Position numbers and translations under genes: made by a program
Shown: piece by piece, positions 24,892 to 36,263 of the stretch
How the letters are laid out: the number at the start of each line of letters is the position of its first letter
Position numbering within the stretch: the first letter of the stretch is position 1
From: Sipunculus nudus
Lineage: Eukaryota; Annelida; Sipuncula; Golfingiida; Sipunculidae
DNA: 64,000 nt
Assembly: GCA_026874595.1 (NCBI GenBank)
Contig: CM049314.1
Location: 38,237,229 to 38,301,228 of the forward strand
Direction of reading: 5' to 3'
The notes under the pieces: model-generated
What the model was told of the DNA's origin: nothing
Seen by the model: the letters and a program-made list of their open reading frames with translations, nothing else
Databases searched by the model: none

Positions 24892-25475
24892 AATGACACT
24901 CCCATTTTGCTTTTATTCATGTAAGCATGATGAGTCTGTGAGTATAGTTCCTACTAAACTCTTTCCATTGAGTAGTGTAAGCCTCTCAGATGGGGAGTTT
25001 ATGGGCAAAGAAAGAGTGATTTGGTAACACTGCTCAGGTTGATGACTCACACTTTTATGTGTTTTCAATGGTGTTTTGTTCTAGAGCAAACAAGCATGGA
25101 GAAATACTTGTAGCAATGGCAAAAAGTGAGTGACGGCTTGAGCAAATGGCTGATAGAATAGGCGATGCAAATTCCACGTCAATAAGTCTTGGATAGGATA
25201 TGGAACATACAAAAAGAAGAGGATAAAACGTTACACAAAAACTTTAAAATCCTTTAGTGAAGAGTGTTCTGATATCAGAAGTCATATAGAAATAGAAGAA
25301 ACTTTTTACCGCGCGAGTTCAAACCCATTTTCTGCTTTTATTTTTCATTCATTTTACAAACTTGTATTCTTAACAAAAAAAAATACCTTTAAGTACGAGT
25401 AAACTGATTCTGTTTATCAATATAATTCTAAAAATTGTATTAGCTTTTTTTACACACAATTTCTCGTAGACTTCT
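24892..25475. other. Insertion in block B relative to block A
   Basis: Block A runs directly from ACAGGAAAC to TTTATATACCAAG near 13596-13620, while block B has about 580 extra bases between the same anchors. No terminal repeats or target duplication are evident. The middle (25088-25290) is a dispersed repeat also found at 61874-62075. Confidence 0.6.
25088..25290 (+). repeat. Dispersed repeat, copy 1 (partner 61874-62075)
   Basis: The order of matching blocks is the same in both copies: AGCATGGAGAAATACTTGTA, then a TAATAAG/TCAATAAG block, then AAAACTTTAAAATCC and AGAGTGTTCTGATATC. Neither copy has an open frame. A transposase fragment is possible but not shown. Confidence 0.55.
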
Positions 25476-26699
25476 TTATATACCAGGGGGATAGCATGCG
25501 ATGGACCTTGTCATTTTAATCAAACTAAGCTGGGAATTGAATGAAATTTACGAGTGATCTAAATGTAACCAAATATGATAAACTCTACGGTTTATGATAT
25601 AATACTTTATTAACATGCAATTTTCTGAAAGTCAAATGTCCGGGTTTGTCTATGGTGATTTCCAAAGTGCGTCTGGGATTGTAGGTATAGGGCAAACTTG
25701 TTCCGGCAAGTGATCGTCCGAGTTTGCTTATAGAATTTTGCAATTAATATGCACTTGTTGGTAAAGGTATTTACACATGTATATTGACATTTATAAATAA
25801 ACAAGACACGTGAAATAACTCCAAATACGCCAAACCAACAATTTGCAGCCGCGTTCTGATTATTCTGCCGATCTGTGTTTCAATCATCTGGCACGCGCCC
25901 TTTATTGTTGATTGCGAAATAGGCTGTTCTCGGGGGGGGGGGGGCGGCAATTAACCTGCGCAACCTTCACACCTCGCTATCTCGAGCTCACACCTAAAGT
26001 GGGATTAGGCCAAAATAAGCCCAAATATAAAACTAGACATGTTTTAACGATCATCGTTTTCTTTTGATTCTAAGGAATACCCCTACACGTAATCAACTTC
26101 GCACTAAAGTGGGCCATGAACTTATTCCATGGTAAATGCCGGGAACCGTGGATTGTTTTACGCACCTGACACCTTTCCTGCTTTGGATAATTCTAGCGCA
26201 CTGATGAATTACAATTTTTTTCCACATAATGCCACGACACTAATTTATTAATGAACTACTACTCATTTGCGAAGAGTTTATTGATAAATTTAAGGATAAA
26301 TTATATCCAAGGAAAGAAGAGTTCATCACCTAAATGGTGACAAGGCTTCAGGATTTCTTTCAAAGATAAATAAGGCCAACAATATTGAGCAGATTCTTTT
26401 ACAACAAGTCTGAACAGTACAATTTTTTATTACCAAGCAAGTATTTAGCTGATGGTCATATTAAATCTCATAATACCCCTCAAATATTGTTACAGGTGTT
26501 CACACTATATCTGAATATCATGACATCCTTATAAAGAACAGATTAAGAACTTTTAAAACATCTTGCAGATTATTTTAGTCATAGTCCCTTGTATACACTG
26601 TGAACAATTAAAATATTATAGTTGTTATAGCTGGCTTATGGTGAAAACATTATTGATTGATCTGATTATAACTTAGCTCAAAATAATCAGTACATAGGG

Positions 26700-27540
26700 G
26701 CCGGCCCAGGGTACTTAATTGGTTTGCTATGAACACTATTTTGGTTTAATTACAAATTACAAAGCATGACACAGGTAAAAATAATGTCAGATGACAGCTT
26801 GGTCTCACAGGTGTTCATTGGTTGTGTGAGTATTTTACATAATTTTGCGAACTCCATTAATCCCTCCACATGGACTCGTTTAGATGCAATTTTCCTATAT
26901 CTAATGATATTTGTGCCACTCAATCTCTGTTATTTTTATTTTTAATGTAGGAATATTAACAGTAACATTATATGGAGCAATTATGTCTTGGACATCAAAC
27001 CCTTTGTCAGCCATAACAGAATCCCCACTGCCACACGTACGTGAGATTTGATTCCGTTCCATAATTTTTCGGGAACCGGTAGAACCATGTATGATGGGGG
27101 AAATATAGAAACATAAACCACCAGGTGTAATGCCAACTAGTGCTTTTACTGTGTTTCTGTTTTGTAAGTGGATTGTTGTTAAGTTCGGAGTTAACTGGAC
27201 ATTCAATACCATCAATAATAACATGAATGGAAAAAAATGGTTTTAAAGGTTTAATGGACAGAAAAATCAGATCCTGTGAGGGCCAATTGTGGTATCTCTC
27301 TCAACTGAAGAGCCATAAACCTGAATCATGCACAAGCTATTGCGTGGATGAGACAAACTTAATTTTTTTTTGGAAATTCGCTATAACTGTTAAATGGTGT
27401 ATGGGCTCCGCATCATTGACAAAATATAATACATTGAAAGGAGTATCTTGTATAGGATCTGAACCTACATCACATGTTATGAGAATTTCTAACAAATATG
27501 TTTGGGTTCACATCATTTGTAGCGTTTGATATATCATTGT
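26700..27540 (-). pseudogene. DDE-type transposase pseudogene (DDE_Tnp_4-like)
   Basis: Minus-strand pieces in order show the usual blocks of the DDE_Tnp_4 transposases that often carry THAP or helix-turn-helix N-termini in invertebrates. VIIDGIEC (about 27210-27190) would hold the first catalytic Asp. NTVKALVGITPGG follows at about 27150-27110. GSGDSVMADKGFDVQDIIAP at 27023-26964 carries the second Asp. RKIASKRVHVEGLMEF and KILTQPMNT (about 26900-26815) carry the catalytic Glu. The longest uninterrupted piece is 107 codons (26901-27224). Frameshifts lie around 27150 and 26910, and the N-terminal DNA-binding part is missing or unrecognisable. The family is strongly suggested; the exact superfamily name (Harbinger-related or ISL2EU-like) is uncertain. 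It cannot be active. Confidence 0.7.
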
Positions 27541-27867
27541 CGTGTAGTAAAAAAAAAAAACTCTGAGCCTACATCTTGAACTATATCTATCCCCTGTTTG
27601 ATAATTGACGTACTTTGCCTGTTTAACTGCGCTCTTGTAGTCGCAGTTACCTTTCAGTTGACTATGGTAAATATCCCTTTGTTCATGAAAAGACACTGGG
27701 AACTGTCGACTTTTGAAGTGTACCAATCTGTGGGTTTTCCTACTGAATATAGACACTCTTTTGTATGGGTATGTCCATACAGGAAATGAAATCAAAATTT
27801 CTACCCCTAACCAGACCTACAGGGAAACTGTTTACTGATCCTGCAATGATATTAACAGACACAATTT

Positions 27868-28421
27868 TATATTTAAAACTTTGCTTTTCATTTTAAAGAT
27901 ATTAACCTTAATTAAAAGTTCTCTACTTTATTTAAATATTAATCCAAAATTGACATTTTAAGTGGAAAATAAAGGTAACAGACTAATTTAACCATAAACT
28001 AATTCACTTAAATCTTTTTAAGCATTAATAAATAGCCATCCCTTGCATAATGTGAATGAATGGATCTAAATAAGAAAATTAACTAACTGGCATGAAATAA
28101 ACAATTAAGAATACAAATTCTACCACCCTGTTCAGGCATGCAGAGCAATATTTAACTGACTTAACTTTTAACTTTATATATTTTAAACAAAATTGCTTTA
28201 CATTTTCAAGATATTAACCCTCATTAAAAGTTCTCCACTTTTTTTGTAGATATAAATCTAAAATTAACATTTTGAGTGGAATTATAAAGGTTACAGAAAC
28301 ATTTAACCATAAACTTATTCACTAAAATATTTATAAACATTAATAGATACCCATTCTTTGCATAATGCGTATAAATGGATGTAAATAAAATAAATTAACA
28401 TACTAGCATGAAATAAAGTTA
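27868..28421 (+). repeat. Tandem pair of about 245-bp repeats
   Basis: 27868-28110 and 28176-28421 align from AAGATATTAACC through TTAACATTTT/TTGACATTTT to CATGAAATAAA. They are direct repeats about 310 bp apart at the right end of the inserted element. They may be subterminal repeats of the transposon. Confidence 0.65.
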
Positions 28422-29308
28422 TGCCCTTTTACTTTCAGAAACCGTTTTTCTCTACAATATTATTTTATACTGCTATATATTCATAGACGTGTGTTTGTGT
28501 TTAGATGTTTTGGAATGGGGTCAGAAGTTGTATAGATCCAAAGTAAAACATTTTATTGGGCAAATCCTCGAGAGTGTGGTATATAAACAATGGCAGTGCT
28601 TCTTTCTTATTAAAATCTAGGGGGAGGGGCTAAACAATAAATGAAGCAAATATAATCTATTTCTGATATATAGAATAAATCCCATGTATCATGGTGAAGA
28701 CGCATGCCGCAAATCATGCCATAAAACGTAAATACTAAACATTCCTTTTAGCATGCATTAGCTCCCCACTCTTATCATATTCAGATTTCAGACCAATTAA
28801 AAAGCAAATATGTCTAGTTGAGTGGAATTTGATAATTATAAAATAACATATGGTGAGCAGGGGTACAATAACCATTTAACAACTCTACACATATTATGAT
28901 AAAAGAGGGTTAATTGTATAAAGTAAAAAACATTTGGAAACACCGAATAGTCCGGAGGAACGTTTGAGACCAGGGAGGGGTTACAAGATAACTTACATTC
29001 ATGACATTCGTGGTTTAAAGCATACATTATAAATATGAATTACTTAATTCTCGTGGCGTGAATCATCAACAGTTCATTTATTACTAATTTACCATAATAC
29101 GTCTCTGAGACGTAATCACTCGGTTGGAAGTGTCTGTGACAGACGAGGCTGGCCGCTGTCTGCTGCTACAGCCTTTCTTGCTCTCCAACCCGCCTTATGG
29201 CGATAACTTAGCGCTGTCTTCTATATTTTACTTTCGGAAACTCATGTCCCCCTATGTGGGGACACTAGGGGACATCGCACAGGATCATACACATGATGAC
29301 ACAAGCCA

Positions 29309-29328
29309 AAAAAAAAAAAAAAAAAAAA
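29309..29328 (+). repeat. Poly-A run
   Basis: A run of about 20 A inside the GC-rich conserved block of copy B; block A has only short A stretches here. Confidence 0.9.
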
Positions 29329-29835
29329 TGACAGGAGGTAACTCTTGCGGCTTGTCCAGATACCAACACCTGGACAACAGGACGCCATCTCAACCGGAAG
29401 TGACGGGAACCTGACACGCATGGGCTGCCCATTGATAGCAGCAATATACTTGATAAACATTAATGAGCGTTAATTAACCTAATGAGCATTCGAAAATGGT
29501 TGCTTCGTCCGCATTTTTGTTCGTGCCCATCTCTTCGCAACCACCGCTCTTTTGTCGACATGTCCCCCGCCCCTCGTCTTTTGGTCTTTCAAAATGCCGT
29601 AAGGAGTAGGACTAATAAAGGATCCTCAGACCTGCTCTCATGAGTAAACATTACTTTAATGTATATTCATATTACATCAGTATTTATGATATGATATTTG
29701 AAACAATGATATCACAATCTGATTAAACGGAAGAATATTTTTTGTCCGTGTTACCTTTACCAAGAGGTTTTGTATCTTAAGGTCCTCAATTTTCGTATTT
29801 GTATAACAAAAAATAAAATCCCCTATTTATTTAAT

Positions 29836-29881
29836 TGGGGAAATCCGCGAGAGTGTGGTATATAAACAATGACAGTGCATA
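29836..29881 (+). repeat. 46-bp templated duplicate of 28557-28601
   Basis: GAGAGTGTGGTATATAAACA and its surroundings occur at both places in block B. Block A has the sequence only at the first place (near 14270) and unrelated sequence at the second (near 16025). A small patch was therefore copied within B. Confidence 0.6.
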
Positions 29882-30331
29882 TATCAACGGTTTATGCACT
29901 CCTCCATTTTGTCAACACATGAGAAAGCATGCATTCGGGAGAATTTTTCTAGGGACATATTCTCCCATTTAATGGTTTTCAGTGTAACCTGTGTTTAATT
30001 GCGGATTAAGGTGGATGGGTGTTTTCTTTCAGACGCGCTAACTTGTAGTTTTCAGTGTTACGGTTTTCATATCGATAAACTCTGTGTAAACATGACGGCT
30101 GATTTTATCCAGTGCCACAGCTCGGTTAATTGGTGAAATCTTATTTTCCGGTATTCTTTCAGTCTTTGTGATTGTGTATGGGGTCAGAGTTCATATTACT
30201 AATATCCATGAGATTTTTTGAGCCTACATATGGGTGCAGCTGCCATAACATAGAAAACAGAAATGGTCGAACAGGAGGATTTATGGTTGTCAATATAACA
30301 AAATAAACCCTATTGTAAGAATAATACAGGT

Positions 30332-30336
30332 GTATC
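30332..30336 (+). repeat. Target site duplication, left (GTATC)
   Basis: The five bases before the left LTR match GTACC at 38262-38266 at four of five positions. The unoccupied counterpart in block A reads GTATC at about 16492-16496. Confidence 0.75.
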
Positions 30337-31603
30337 TGTCAAGGTTTTAACCCCAGGCAATCCTGAGGTACCTTGCCCCAAGGTTCTTCCATCATCAAAT
30401 AATCAAATACAGCACGTGGATGCACAGTTCCATGCAAACAGAGACAAGACAGCAAGTATTTATATTATATTTATTAACAAAATACACTTATTTAGTATCT
30501 TAACGGTGCGTAATATCAGAGGCCCTTGCTTGGTGGCAACACGTCAAGGCAAATGAATGAAAAGGGTCCTGAATGTGTCACGATACCAATTAAACCTGCA
30601 AAGATTAAAGAGAAGAGACTTGAGACTTTATATGAGACTTTTTCAAAAATCTGAGCTACTTTAAGAGTTACTCCTTTTATGCTTCTAACACTGTATACCA
30701 GTACAGATACAGAATTAGATGTAGATAATATTGCTTAAAAAAATATATACACATTATCTAGTCAGTTTACAGGTTGAAAGAGTAACAATGGTAATACAAA
30801 GATACAAAGATAATACTGGTCTTCCTAGCTTTTACTTTATTACTGTATATATGGGCTACAATAAAGAAGGAGGTTCTGGAAAAATTTTCAAGAAACAAAT
30901 GTAGGACTCACCATAAATACTGCATCGGTTATGCTGTACACATAGGCATGGCACTGGCAGTGAGCCCTGAGGTCCTTCTTTGCCAACAGAATACCACACA
31001 GGCGGCGCCTGAGTAGGTGTTTCCATTCTTATAGTAGTAGGTTATAGTAGTGGTTCTCACCAAACGGTTATGCCATGAGCTGGCCTTAGGCTTGATAAAC
31101 ACAGTAAGAGTTGGCCTTATTGAAAGTTCAAGTGTCCAGGTTCTGTTCCACTCTGTAAAACACATCTCTAGACCCCAAATTATGTACAGTTCATGGTGGG
31201 TGTACAGAGCACATCCTCATGCTACGAGGGTCTCAGGCCAACTGCCGTTCCTCTCCCCGAGAGCCAACTTGGCCCCAGCATGAATTCCCCAAAAAGCCCC
31301 AGAACCAGTTTGTGAAATTATTGTAACCCTATCCTTGTTAAAGTCTTTTATTAAAGAAACACCACAGAGTTGCTATGCTTCAGTGATCACTGTGCATCAC
31401 TGAAAGAAACCCTACCCGAGTGGGGACTATAGGATAGCACAGGTTTGTTCTAAATGCCTGGGGGGGGGGGGGGGGTGGAGGGTGTTGTTTCTACCAGTAT
31501 ATGGATGAACCCATGGGAGGGGGAATTTACACTTTGGAGGATGGCAATAATAATAATATTGACTTTATTATACTTAACGTGTCATAGGGGCAATTCTGTG
31601 ACA
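30337..31603 (-). repeat. LTR (3' LTR of the element)
   Basis: This LTR begins TGTCAAGG and ends TGTGACA, so the ends form a TGTCA/TGACA inverted repeat. It is 1267 bp and aligns over its full length with 37014-38261. A hand count over the first 340 bp gives about 20 substitutions. Short frames inside it occur in both LTRs but have no known product. A poly-G run lies at 31460-31475. Confidence 0.95.
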
Positions 31604-31620
31604 TCACTCCCCTCTAAAAG
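31604..31620 (-). promoter_or_regulatory. Polypurine tract of the LTR element
   Basis: On the minus strand TTTTAGAGGGGAGTGA directly precedes the 3' LTR. This is the expected position and composition of the plus-strand primer. Confidence 0.7.
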
Positions 31621-31804
31621 AAAAAAATGCTTGCATTTTCTCATAGTATTATCGATTCCTCAGCTACGTTAAGACTCCTTATTCCGAATATCATGCCACA
31701 TTCAGATTATAACATATTTCAAGACTGGTAATTTCCTATATTTCAATTATTACCGCTAAGCCACTTTTTAAGTATATGTGCATTTTACAATATATACAAT
31801 ATGT
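31621..31804 (-). other. Short 3' untranslated stretch of the LTR element
   Basis: AT-rich sequence between the end of the RNase H region and the polypurine tract; no domain seen. Confidence 0.5.
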
Positions 31805-32245
31805 AAATCGACAATGATGCATCAACTAAACCAATTGGACCCTGCTCAAGAAATCTGGTCCATGGTTATCCTTCCCGGGAACTGCTTCCACCTTAAACTG
31901 ATACTCTTGCAGTATCATGGCCCATCTCATAATCCGTTTGTTAAGTGTTTTGGACTGGTTTATGTATAATAGGGGCTTATGATCGGTCTGAACCACAAAA
32001 GGTCAGCCAAACAAATACACATCAAACTTTCCTGTGGCCCACACGATGGCTAAAGCTTCCCTTTCGATCACAGAGTAATTCTGTTCTGCATCGGAAAGTT
32101 TACGACTTCCATAAGCCACTGGGAAAAGAAGACCATTGGCCTCCTGCATAAGGATGCATCCCAATCCTTTGTCGGAAGCATCGGTTCTCAAAACAAACTG
32201 TTTCGAGAAATCAGGTAATTGCAGGATTGGAGGTTTCACCAGCAT
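31805..32245 (-). pseudogene. Retrotransposon RNase H region
   Basis: Minus-strand frame with FVLRTDASDKGLGCILMQ (first catalytic Asp), SVIEREALAIVWA (Glu) and, after a stop at 32003-32005, VVQTDHKPL (Asp). It ends in a PGKDNHGPDFLSR segment typical of Gypsy RNase H tails. It lies downstream of RT as usual. The internal stop breaks the domain between the second and third catalytic residues. Confidence 0.85.
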
Positions 32246-32302
32246 GGACTTGAGAGTCAGAAAAGACTTTTCCTGAGCATCACCCCACTGGATTTTATTA
32301 CT

Positions 32303-33150
32303 CTAACCTCTACGAGTCAGATCTGTTAGGGGCACTGCCACCTCCGCATAATTGGGAATGAATTTCCGGTAATACCCGGAGAGTCCTAGAAATGATCTCA
32401 CCTCCTTTTTAGTAGTAGGTCGTTCTGTACTATGGATCTTACTCAAGAGCTGGGGATCCGTTGCTAGTCGACCTTTGCCAACCATGTGTCCTAGAAATTC
32501 CAAATCTGAGAATCCAAAGAAACATTTTGCAGGTTTTGCGGCCAAGTTAGCCTGCTTGAGTATCCTAATAACAGTCTCTAGAAGACTCATGTGTTCTGAC
32601 CATGTAACAGAATGACACAGGACATCATCTATGTAACAACAGACGCCCCTGACATTGGAAAATAGCTTCCTCATCATTCTGGTGAATACAGCACCAGCCA
32701 CCACCAGACCAAATGGCATGAACCGAAACTGATACTGACCTTCAGGCGTAACGAAAGCAGTCAGGTGCTTCGATTGAGGGGCCATAGGAATCTGCCAGTA
32801 CCCTTTGGTGAGGTCTAGTTTAGAGAAATATCGGCTTTTGTGGAGCTCAGCAAATAAGTCATCAGGATTAGGCATAGGCTCAGGGTCAAAAAGTATGAGC
32901 CGGTTTAGTTTGCGGAAATCAACACAAAAACGCACCGACGAATCTTTTTTTTCTTACAATTACTACTGGCGAACTGTAATTTGAACTTGACCTTTCTATG
33001 ACACCCAATGAAAGCATATCACGTATTTCCTCCCTCATTGTATCCCTCAAAGCATGGGGTACAGGATAAGGTTGGATCTGACAGGCTGGTCTGTGATGAG
33101 TTGCAACTCACATTCTATAATGTGTGTTTGCTTTGGGACATCCGAAAAAT
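32303..33150 (-). pseudogene. Retrotransposon reverse transcriptase (Gypsy type)
   Basis: The open part, 32303-32935, holds the RT fingers and palm. RFCVDFRKLNRL comes first, then FSKLDLTKGYWQIPM with the first catalytic Asp. The FMPFGL block follows, then the active-site motif YIDDVL. GLSGYYRKFIPNYAEV forms the connection region. Upstream (to about 33150) broken frames contain the usual pre-RT segment with its intact-to-frameshifted transition at a T run near 32945. A stop at 32303-32305 separates RT from RNase H. The sequence class is unambiguously Ty3/Gypsy. Confidence 0.9.
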
Positions 33151-33209
33151 GGTTCTCAAACTTATTTAAAAGGGCTATAAGCTCAGCGGATTGTTCTGAA
33201 GAAAGATCC

Positions 33210-33737
33210 TTACTGATATGAACATTGGATGGTCCTTTTTTGGCATGTTACGCTTGGTAATGGAACAATGATCTTTCCATCATCAATGCCTACCTTTTGT
33301 TGCATTTCCATAGGACTGCGCAGGATAGGCTCTTTGATCTCACAGGTAGAGTAAGACAGATCAAACAGACAGCCTGCAGTCACTTCGGAGTTGTCTCTGG
33401 ATATATCCTCCTTTAACATATTGATGTGGAAGGATTTAATCTTACCGTTAACCTTTATCTTGTAGTCTAAATCATTGAACCGGTGTAGTACTTCAAATAG
33501 GCCCTTCCACTGAAGCAACAACTTATTTCTGTCTGTGTGGAGCAAGACCAAAACTTTGTCACCTACCTGCAAATGTCGAGGCTTGGCCCTCCTATTATAG
33601 TATACTCTGTATCTTTCCGCTGACTGACTTTGCATCTGTTGAGCCAAATCACAGGTGTCCTTCAGCTTCTGCTTAAGATCTAGAACATATTGATATGTGG
33701 TTTTAACCTCTGATTCAGTACCTTCTTTCGTCAGTAA
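33210..33737 (-). pseudogene. Integrase C-terminal (GPY/F-like) region and linker
   Basis: The minus-strand frame contains YYNRRAKPRHLQVGDKVLVL followed by LQWKGLFEVL and DYKIKVNGKIKSFHINMLK. This is the small beta-barrel module after the Gypsy integrase core (the usual GPF reads GLF). A linker follows that would lead into RT. The frame is lost near 33240. The part from 33648 to 33737 continues the core in frame but lies behind the stop at 33738. Confidence 0.8.
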
Positions 33738-34220
33738 CTACTTCAGTACCATCATCGGACCTCTCACATGCCTGCCATAAAGTAAATCGAATGGTGAAAA
33801 GCCACCAAGAGAATCATGCGGGGACTCACGGTAAGCAAACAGGACTGGTGCCAGATACCGGTCCCAGTCCCGTGGCTTTTCTGCACACATTGTCTTCAGC
33901 ATTTTCTTCAACGTATCTTTGAATTTTTCAACCATACCATTACACCTGGGATTGTAAGGGGTTGTAGTAAGTTGCTTGATACTAAGCAGACGACTTACCC
34001 CTTTCATTACTGATGATGTGAACTGACTACCCATATCTGTAAGAACTTCAGCTGGAATGCCTAATCTACTATAGATATCAATGAGAGCCTCTGCTACAGT
34101 TTCGGCTTCAACATTCCTTAGCGCTATAGCCTCTGGGTAACGGGTAGCATAATCCATTACGGTAAGAATGAAACGGTTACCTCGTTCTGACGCAGGATGG
34201 ATAGGCCCAACCAGGTCCAT
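33738..34220 (-). pseudogene. Integrase catalytic core
   Basis: 160 codons with a DD35E core. The first Asp is in MDLVGPIHP (residue 2), the second in VLTDMGSQF (residue 62) and the Glu in CNGMVEKF (residue 98), leaving 35 residues between the last two. It inserts element cDNA into chromosomal DNA in active relatives. Stops at both ends (34230-34232 upstream, 33738-33740 downstream) cut it from its zinc finger and C-terminal module. Its place before RT is what defines the Gmr1-like order. Confidence 0.9.
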
Positions 34221-34229
34221 GGCTATACG

Positions 34230-36227
34230 TTAATAGGGTTGATCAATAAGGGGCATTCTACCGAGAGGCACCTTTGTCACCTTACCTTTCTGGATGGTCC
34301 TTTGACAGATATCACACGACTTGCAATACTGTGCAACATCAGCTTGCACACCAGGCCAATGGAAATGGGAAACTACTCTCTCAAGAGTGCGACCTATACC
34401 TTGATGTCCAGACATTATGCCTTCATGGGCTAGTTTAATCACATCCGCCCTGAAACATGTTGGTACCACAAATTGAGTGTGGTAACTGCTTTGAACATAT
34501 TTATCCGGCCTCATACGAACCAAGGCCCCATTCTTCGTGTCAAACTTGAACTTACCTTCTTGCTTTTGAGATACCTTGTCCCAGAGAATTGACAATGATT
34601 TGTCATTCTGTTGTGCCTCGAGGAATTCTGCACGAGTGACCTCTGCTATGGGACTCGGTACAGACAGTGGTTTTGTTGGTTTACTCTCCTTCTTAACCAT
34701 GGCTCTGGTTTGTACTGAGCTGGCAGTTTCTATCACAGGATGGGACCAACTGGGATCGGGACACTGTGGTTCCCGTGCCCCTTTTATATCCCCAATGATC
34801 ACATCGTAGACAGGATTATCCATGCACAAAGCTTCCATTTCACCAACAAAGTAGGGGGTGTTTACATGAACTTTAGCTAGAGGAAACTGTTTTACTGTAC
34901 CATCTGTAAGTACACAAGTTTGTGTTTTCCCAGTCAAATGACCATTATTGACAAGTGCGGATCTTACAACCGCACTGCTACAACCGGTATCCCTCAAGAC
35001 TGAAACCTCATGTTCAACCAAAGCACCCTTACATGTTGGCATACCAGGCGGGTGGGATTCTGGTGTGCCCACCTTACCAGGACATTCGATATTCAACATT
35101 TCTATTCCGGACCTACGTGTTGTCTGAAAGCATGCTTGTGCCTCTGATACACCTGAACTCACCTCAGACTTACTTGCTTTAAGAGCTTCCTTGATGGCTT
35201 CTACCAGCAAATCTTTCGGGTCCAGCATTTGAAATCCCTGCACATTACTTTTATTCCTTATTGGTAACTTACATTGGAATGATTTGTGTCCCTGACCACC
35301 ACAATTGTAAGACTTGTATCCTGGAGAATTACCAGTGGCAGTTTTAGGCCCGGTAGAAGAACTTGTATATGTATAACTTGTAGTACCCCTAGGACCATTG
35401 AAGGATTGTTTACCCACTCCCGGTTGTTTGCCTTTATCCTGATTACTACCTGGAAATGGTTTATTAGAACCAGTAAAACTGGACTTACCATGTGCTTCAA
35501 CAAACCTTTCAGCCATTTCTGTCATCGCATCAATATTCGAACAGCTTCTCTCCCTCAAGAAAACTGAAAGATCATTTGAACAAGAATTCATGAATTGTTC
35601 CCTCAAGAAAAGATCTATCAGGTACTTATATGTATGTTCCATATCTACCATTCTAATCCAGTTATGCAAGTATCCACTGATTCTTGAGGCAAACTGACTT
35701 GGCGTCTCATTCTTCTGAGGTCGTGATGTACGGAACCTAGTCCTGTAACCTTCATCAGTCATTTGGTATTCCCTTAACAATGCTAATTTCAATCTACTAT
35801 AGTCTAAGGCATCTTCAGAGGAAAGTCTAGAATAAACATTAAGTGCCTTACCTTTCAGGAGGGCACTAAGACGAAGAGCCCAGTCACTTTTGTTCCACTT
35901 CTGGCTTGTTGCAAATCTCTCAAAACGATCAAGATATGCATCCAACTGGTCAGTATTTTCATCAAAGGTAGGAATTTTTACAGAAGGAATGGATACACTA
36001 CTGGGACTTAACTCTTGAATCGGACTTGTCTCAGCTATCTGGGCTTTCAATTTCAGAACTTCTAGTTCATGCTCACGTGAGCGATTGAGAGCTCTTTCAT
36101 CACGCTCCCTGTCTCTCTTCTTTTTCTTCTCCATATGCTTCATCTCCCTATCGACAAAACTTTGGAGATCACCCCCTTTAAACCCTAATCTCTCCCCTAG
36201 AGAAACAATTTCTTTGAGGTCTTCCAT
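34230..36227 (-). pseudogene. Gag, aspartic protease and integrase zinc finger in one frame
   Basis: An uninterrupted frame of 665 codons from the ATG at 36227 (an in-frame ATG also exists at 36263; residue numbers below start there). A charged coiled-coil-like N-terminus (residues 38-78) precedes a capsid-like region (95-255) with PTFDENTDQLDAYLDRFERF. A Gly/Ser/Thr-rich linker is followed by a CCHC zinc knuckle at 318-331, in which the first Cys is Ser (SYNCGGQGHKSFQC). The protease has DTGCSSAVV at 425-433 and DVIIGD at 487-492. The integrase HHCC finger uses H613, H620, C650 and C653. The frame ends in a stop just before the integrase core. Gag, protease and integrase in one frame fits the Gmr1-like order. 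Confidence 0.88.
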
Positions 36228-36263
36228 TGTAAAGGAATATACAATACTCCAGTAACAGTACAC

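Larger units (their letters stand above)
25982..28421 (-). mobile_element. 2.4-kb insertion carrying a decayed DNA transposon
   Basis: Block A is continuous from CTCGCTATC (14097-14105) to the TTTACTTTSA stretch. In block B the same flanks are separated by this insert. It contains a minus-strand DDE transposase remnant and a tandem pair of about 245-bp repeats. I could not find clear terminal inverted repeats or a target duplication, so the boundaries are set by where A/B alignment breaks. Confidence 0.55.

Noticed and set aside
31050-31283. Protein encoded within the LTR (also at 37748-37954)
   Set aside because: It is repeated only because the two LTRs are copies; it has no recognisable domain and lies on the strand opposite to the element's genes.
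34197-35567. Plus-strand frames across the gag-integrase region
   Set aside because: They are shadows of the long minus-strand gag/protease/integrase frame.
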